Source: Candidatus Levyibacteriota bacterium | GTDB taxonomy: Bacteria > Patescibacteriota > Microgenomatia > Levybacterales > UBA12049 | Length of the DNA stretch: 10,207 nt | Reading direction: 5' to 3' | Assembly: GCA_903872785.1 (NCBI GenBank) | Contig: CAIQLZ010000068.1 | Coordinates: forward strand, 1 to 10,207 | Part shown: positions 6,442 through 10,207 of the stretch, in pieces | How positions within the stretch are numbered: position 1 is the first letter of the stretch | How the letters are laid out: the number at the start of each line of letters is the position of its first letter | The notes under the pieces: model-generated | Database searches by the model: none | What the model was told of the DNA's origin: nothing | Seen by the model: the letters and a program-made list of their open reading frames with translations, nothing else | Position numbers and translations under genes: made by a program

Positions 6442-7524
6442 ATGAAGATTGTTGTTTTTGCAGGAGGAGTAGGAACGAGACTCTGGCCGCTTTCCCGAAA
6501 AAATAGCCCCAAACAATTCGAAAAAATCCTCGGTGACAAATCTACGTTGCAGTTGGCAGTTGACAGGCTTACGCCTGATTTTAAATTTGAGGATATTTAC
6601 ATTGCAACAGGGAAAAAATATGAAAAAATTGTTAAACAGCAGCTTCCTAAAATTCCGGATAAGAATTTTATTCTCGAACCGGCAGTAAGAGATGTTGGCC
6701 CCGCGGTTGGTATGGCAATGTCTATTGTCGGAAAAGATCATCCGGATTCTCCTGTTGCAATTCTGTGGAGCGATCATTTTATGAAAAAAGAAAGAAGATT
6801 CCGCGAAGTTTTGCATTTTGCTCAAGATCTTGTTAAGAAAAATAATAATTCACTGGTGCTTATCGGGCAAAGGGCAAGATTTGCTAATCAAAATTTGGGC
6901 TGGATAGAATTCGGTCAGGAAACAGCGGAAATAAGGGGAACAAAGATTTTTAAATTTAAAAAACTTATTTACAGTCCAACTTTAAGTCAGGCAGAGCAGT
7001 TTTTAAGCTCTGATAATTTTGCCTGGAATCCCGGATATTTCGTTACTACTCCCAGATTTATATTAAGCCAATTTAAGGCCTTTGTTCCGAAGCTATACAA
7101 AGGTTTGGAGCAGATACAAAGTTCTATCGGGACTGATGATTTCAATAAAACTGTGGAGACTGTATATCCGGGACTTGAAAAAATAAGTTTTGACAATGCA
7201 GTTTTGGAAAAAATAAATCCCGGATATGTCTCTGTTATCGCAGCAGATCTGGGGTGGAGTGACGTTGGAGCATGGGAAGCGCTGAAAGAGGCATTGGAAA
7301 AAACATCAAATGAAAATGTGACAAAAGGAAAGATTCTCATAAATGATTCTTCTGATAATTTAGTTTTTAACTACACAGATCAGTTAATTGTGGGAATTGA
7401 TCTTGAAAAGATGATTGTCATAAATACAGATGATGTACTTTTGATTTGCAGTAAAAATTCTGTCCCCAAAATAAAAAAAATAGTTGAAAAATTAGAAGAT
7501 ACCCCACACAGACATCTGACATAG
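6442..7524 (+). CDS. manC: Mannose-1-phosphate guanylyltransferase
   Basis: Makes GDP-mannose from GTP and mannose 1-phosphate in the cytoplasm, the donor for mannosyltransferases and the precursor of GDP-fucose and GDP-rhamnose. The 360-residue length fits the stand-alone form without the fused phosphomannose isomerase domain. The nucleotide-binding signature is at residues 7-26: AGGVGTRLWPLSRKNSPKQF. E79-P80 (ILEPAVRD) and WSDHF with D111 correspond to the usual ILEPxxRNTAPA and ADHF motifs but are divergent: RNTAPA reads RDVGPA. NPGYFVTTPRFIL (usually WNxGxF), KISFDNAVLEK (usually SIDxAVMEK) and DLGWSDVGAWEALKE follow the family order. It starts 1 nt after the previous stop, with a purine-rich GAGAAG at 6432-6437 as a weak ribosome site. 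It connects the locus to mannose. Phosphomannomutase and mannose-6-phosphate isomerase are not in the window. Confidence 0.9.
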   Translation: MKIVVFAGGVGTRLWPLSRKNSPKQFEKILGDKSTLQLAVDRLTPDFKFEDIYIATGKKYEKIVKQQLPKIPDKNFILEPAVRDVGPAVGMAMSIVGKDHPDSPVAILWSDHFMKKERRFREVLHFAQDLVKKNNNSLVLIGQRARFANQNLGWIEFGQETAEIRGTKIFKFKKLIYSPTLSQAEQFLSSDNFAWNPGYFVTTPRFILSQFKAFVPKLYKGLEQIQSSIGTDDFNKTVETVYPGLEKISFDNAVLEKINPGYVSVIAADLGWSDVGAWEALKEALEKTSNENVTKGKILINDSSDNLVFNYTDQLIVGIDLEKMIVINTDDVLLICSKNSVPKIKKIVEKLEDTPHRHLT

Positions 7525-7527
7525 CCT

Positions 7528-8202
7528 ATGGAAGACGCACAGATAACAGAAATTAAAAAAGGAAATGATTATTTATTTGCAAAAAGGGCAATGGATATTG
7601 TTTCGTCAATCTTTTTGTTAATATTTTTTTCTCCGGTAATTATAATAATCGCCATAGCGATAAAGCTGGATTCAAAAGGGCCAATTCTGGCCGATACTCC
7701 TCAGCGAGTTGGGAAAAACGGTAAGCCTTTCAAGATGTATAAATTCAGATCCATGGTGGAGAATGCTCATCAGATGTTGCGTGATGATCCCCAATACTCT
7801 AAATTATATAATGCTTACAAAAAAGGAAGTTACAAATTAAAGGATGATCCCAGAATAACTGCGGTCGGACGATTTATAAGGAAACATTCTTTAGATGAGA
7901 TTCCCCAGGCTTTGAATATTTTAAAAGGCGAGATGAGTTTAGTTGGTCCTCGGGCTTATTATCCTGATGAATTGAAAAATCAGCAAAAAAAATATCCTCA
8001 GACGATTGATTCTGTAAAAATTGTACTATCTGTTAAGCCTGGAGTTACAGGATATTGGCAGGTTTCAGGAAGAAGTGAGATAAATTTTGATAAACGTATC
8101 AAGATGGATGCATCTTATGTTAAGAAAAGATCTCTTCTTTACGATCTTTTGATTATCCTGAAGACTCCTTGGGCCATGGTTACAGGGCGTGGTGCATTGT
8201 AG
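7528..8202 (+). CDS. Undecaprenyl-phosphate sugar-1-phosphate transferase (monotopic PGT)
   Basis: Starts glycan assembly by moving a sugar phosphate from a nucleotide sugar to undecaprenyl phosphate at the inner face of the membrane. At 224 residues it is the minimal catalytic form (Bac_transf family, PglC/WcaJ C-terminal type), lacking the four-helix and CoA-binding-like N-terminal part of WbaP/WcaJ. KRAMDIVSSIFLLIFFSPVI at about 19-38 is the conserved membrane-dipping helix, with R20, D23 and the breaking S35-P36. Then come KMYKFRSM, DPRITAVGRFIRKHSLDEIPQ with the catalytic D123-E124 pair, GEMSLVGPRAYYPDE, and KPGVTGYWQVSGRSEINFD. It ends in an amphipathic C-terminal segment with a GRGAL tail. 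It begins 3 nt after the manC stop without a visible Shine-Dalgarno site and is the last gene of the 4262 operon. The sugar specificity (glucose, galactose or an amino sugar) cannot be read. Confidence 0.93.
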   Translation: MEDAQITEIKKGNDYLFAKRAMDIVSSIFLLIFFSPVIIIIAIAIKLDSKGPILADTPQRVGKNGKPFKMYKFRSMVENAHQMLRDDPQYSKLYNAYKKGSYKLKDDPRITAVGRFIRKHSLDEIPQALNILKGEMSLVGPRAYYPDELKNQQKKYPQTIDSVKIVLSVKPGVTGYWQVSGRSEINFDKRIKMDASYVKKRSLLYDLLIILKTPWAMVTGRGAL

Positions 8203-8214
8203 AGCTATTCGCAG

Positions 8215-8244
8215 TTGACATGAGTTAGCCCTTTTGTTTATGAT
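8215..8244 (+). promoter_or_regulatory. Sigma70-type promoter for a leaderless DUF4012 mRNA
   Basis: A perfect -35 box TTGACA at 8215-8220, an 18-bp spacer, and TATGAT at 8239-8244 (five of six matches to TATAAT). The -10 ends 6 nt before the ATG at 8251, so transcription should start at or next to the start codon. No Shine-Dalgarno site is present. It fills the 48-nt gap after the sugar-phosphate transferase, and gives the DUF4012 gene its own expression even if it is also read through. Confidence 0.7.
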
Positions 8245-8250
8245 TAAAAG

Positions 8251-10207
8251 ATGGAAGGATTTAGGAAGATTGACCTGGGAACTGCCTCTTCCCAGCCTGC
8301 AGGGTTTAATGTCATTAATAACAGACCTAGATCTAAAGTAAAAATGAATTTTCCAAAAAAAACAGTAATTTTGCTTGGTGTTGTAATAGTTGCCTTAGTT
8401 GTTTTTGGATTGATCCTGATAGCCCCGGTACAAAAAGTCTATTCAGATGCTCAGGCTACATTTGCGCAGGTAAAAGTTACAGTAGATGCGTTGAAAAAGC
8501 AAAACATAGAGGAAGCTTCTGTAAATCTTGATAAAACAAAAGAAAAATTAACTCAGACTCAGAAGAGTTTGGATACAATTAGCTTCGTTAAATTTTTTCC
8601 GATTCTAAGCATATACTATGCAGACAGTCAGCATTTAGTAAAAGCAGGATTTTATGGGCTTTCTGCAGCAAGAGTTTTTATTGATTCAGTAGCCCCTTAT
8701 GCAGATATTTTAGGGCTTAAAGGAAAAGGAAGTTTTGTTGGAGGGACAGCTTCACAGAGAATACAAACCGCAGTTACAACCATGGGCAAAATTACTCCCC
8801 ACATTGATGATATTGCCATACAAATGGAAGGAGCGAAAAAAGAAATAGATGCTGTTGATCCGAATCATTATCCTGTCCTGTTCGGAGGAGGAAAAATTAA
8901 GAAAGGGCTTTCTGATGCAAGGCAGATAGTTGATCAGGGTGTTATATTTGTTTCTGATGCAAAACCTCTAATTAAACTTCTTCCGAGCCTTTTGGGTGAT
9001 CCTAAAGAAAAGAAATATTTAGTTTTGTTTCAGAATGATAAAGAACTTCGTCCGACAGGCGGCTTTATTACAGCTTATGCCATTTTCAGAATTGCAAGCG
9101 GCGTCCTGCATGTAGATAGCGCAAGCGATATCTACAATCTTGATAATGGAATTTCCGGAAAGTCCAAGGCGCCGGCGCCAATTCTTAAATATCTTCCTCT
9201 GGTTCCGCTTTTTAATCTGAGAGATTCAAATCTTTCTCCTGATTTTATAACTTCTATGGAGACCTTTAATAGCCTCTATAAGAAGGCAGCCGGCTATGTA
9301 AATGTGGACGGAATTATCGCTTTGGACACCAATGTTTTAGTCTCGACAATTAAAATATTGGATGATGAAGTGTATGCAGACGGAATTAAATTTACCAGCC
9401 AAAACGATTCCCGCTGCGATTGCCCTCAAGTTATTTATGAGCTGGAAAGTCTTATTTCAACTCCTAAAAGCGTAGATTTAAAAGTTACGACACTTGCGGC
9501 TGTTCAGGCTCAGAGAAAAGACCTTATCGGTTCGCTTTTGTATGCCATTATGGATAAGGCTCTTAAATCTTCGCCCAAATTATATTGGGGACCTTTATTC
9601 CAAGACATATTGGCCGAAGTGCAGCAAAAACATATTCTGTTTGATATCTATAATAAAGATGCCCAAAGCGGAATAGAGGCGCTGAATGCAGCAGGCAGAA
9701 TAAGGCCTTTCGAAGGCGATTATCTGCATATTAATGAAGCTAATTTCGGAGGAGCAAAATCCAATTTGTTTGTTACTGAGGCTGTAACCCAAAATTACGA
9801 GGTAGCTTCGGATAAGACTATAACCAAGAGAATTACGATAAATTACAAAAATCCTCATGCGCCGTCGGATTGTAATTTGGAACGGGGAAATCTTTGTATA
9901 AATGCGGTTTTAAGAGATTGGTTTAGGATTTATGTGCCGCTGGGAAGCAAATTGACAGACAGCAATGGATCGGAAGTAAAAATAATTTCTTATGATGAGT
10001 TGGGAAAAACAGTTTTTGAAGGTTTTCTTACCGTAAGACCGCTTGGTTCCGCAGAGCTTTCAATTTCTTATGTTCTGCCATTTAAAGTAAAAGACGGATC
10101 TTTGCCGCTTTTTATACAAAAACAGCCCGGAACAAGCGGAAACGATTACACTCTTGAAGTTAATGGCGGTAAAATTGACAATTTCAAACTCTTAACCGAC
10201 AAAGAAA
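8251..10207 (+). CDS. DUF4012 family membrane-anchored protein (3' partial)
   Basis: The frame is open from the ATG at 8251 to the end of the window (652 complete codons) with no stop, so the C-terminus is missing. A short cytoplasmic N-terminus (1-37, basic near its end) leads to one membrane helix at about 38-58 (TVILLGVVIVALVVFGLILI). A mostly helical, probably extracytoplasmic region follows, with a coiled-coil-like part at about 68-115. The DUF4012 core begins near residue 255: KYLVLFQNDKELRPTGGFI, with the highly typical LRPTGGF at 266-272. Further family marks are NLSPDF, DGIIALDTNVL, CDCPQVIYELE (C389, C391), SSPKLYWGPLF and FEGDYLHINEANFGGAKSN. A second cysteine pair is C541/C549. 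I recognise this as the Microgenomates-like form of the family. Function is unknown. The 8251 start is chosen over Met32 (8344) because it sits 6 nt after a good -10 box and keeps the basic flank ahead of the helix. Confidence 0.88.
   Translation, partial: MEGFRKIDLGTASSQPAGFNVINNRPRSKVKMNFPKKTVILLGVVIVALVVFGLILIAPVQKVYSDAQATFAQVKVTVDALKKQNIEEASVNLDKTKEKLTQTQKSLDTISFVKFFPILSIYYADSQHLVKAGFYGLSAARVFIDSVAPYADILGLKGKGSFVGGTASQRIQTAVTTMGKITPHIDDIAIQMEGAKKEIDAVDPNHYPVLFGGGKIKKGLSDARQIVDQGVIFVSDAKPLIKLLPSLLGDPKEKKYLVLFQNDKELRPTGGFITAYAIFRIASGVLHVDSASDIYNLDNGISGKSKAPAPILKYLPLVPLFNLRDSNLSPDFITSMETFNSLYKKAAGYVNVDGIIALDTNVLVSTIKILDDEVYADGIKFTSQNDSRCDCPQVIYELESLISTPKSVDLKVTTLAAVQAQRKDLIGSLLYAIMDKALKSSPKLYWGPLFQDILAEVQQKHILFDIYNKDAQSGIEALNAAGRIRPFEGDYLHINEANFGGAKSNLFVTEAVTQNYEVASDKTITKRITINYKNPHAPSDCNLERGNLCINAVLRDWFRIYVPLGSKLTDSNGSEVKIISYDELGKTVFEGFLTVRPLGSAELSISYVLPFKVKDGSLPLFIQKQPGTSGNDYTLEVNGGKIDNFKLLTDKE

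Noticed and set aside
6388..6825. Minus-strand open frame of 145 codons opposite the start of manC
   Set aside because: It has no recognisable domain, and the opposite strand is a well-conserved enzyme; it is a shadow frame. The same applies to minus-strand frames at 1825-2034, 5007-5321, 6987-7340 and 9595-9858, and to 9494-9676 on the plus strand inside the DUF4012 gene.
8184..8232. AGGGC (8184-8188) pairing with GCCCT (8228-8232) followed by T-rich sequence, as a terminator before the DUF4012 gene
   Set aside because: The loop would be 39 nt with a 5-bp stem, and the 3' arm lies inside the promoter spacer; chance pairing is more likely.

Overview
The window looks like a piece of a Candidate Phyla Radiation (Patescibacteria) genome, most likely of the Microgenomates side. 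The reasons are AT-rich sequence, tightly packed or overlapping genes on one strand, few Shine-Dalgarno sites, a large DUF4012 protein of the kind common in that group, and short heptanucleotide insertions inside genes. TGA ends four of the genes (1575, 2458, 4167, 5362), so this is the ordinary bacterial code and not the UGA=Gly code of Gracilibacteria/Absconditabacteria. The lineage is an inference from memory of protein families; no search was run.

Layout, all on the + strand. (1) 2-364: an N-terminal piece of peptide deformylase that stops resembling deformylase near base 209 and runs in frame into an unrelated tail. It is either a broken gene or an assembly chimera. (2) 367-2458: a GT4 glycosyltransferase overlapping a GT2 rhamnosyltransferase-like enzyme. 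(3) 2476-4167: a polytopic GT-C (PMT/ArnT-like) membrane glycosyltransferase. (4) 4168-4261: the largest gap, with a promoter placed for a leaderless mRNA. (5) 4262-8202: a compact set of two GT4 enzymes overlapping by 23 nt, a mannose-1-phosphate guanylyltransferase, and a minimal undecaprenyl-phosphate sugar-1-phosphate transferase. (6) 8203-8250: a second, stronger promoter with the same leaderless geometry. (7) 8251 to the window end: a DUF4012 membrane-anchored protein, open at its 3' end.

The genes form a surface glycan locus. The 7528 enzyme would load the first sugar phosphate on a polyprenyl phosphate carrier. The 6442 enzyme supplies GDP-mannose. The three GT4 enzymes and the GT2 enzyme extend the chain on the cytoplasmic side. 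The GT-C enzyme would use a lipid-linked sugar on the outer face. No flippase, polymerase, ligase or ABC exporter is in the window. The DUF4012 protein has its own promoter and its role is unknown; a part in envelope or glycan display is only an inference.

The most unusual sequence-level signal is a family of 7-nt-period micro-repeats inside the glycosyltransferase genes. They fall in the linker between the two Rossmann domains of two GT4 enzymes and in a loop of the GT2 enzyme, and a weaker 15-nt repeat sits in the same linker of the third GT4. The second is a pair of promoters whose -10 boxes both end exactly 6 nt before an ATG that has no Shine-Dalgarno site.
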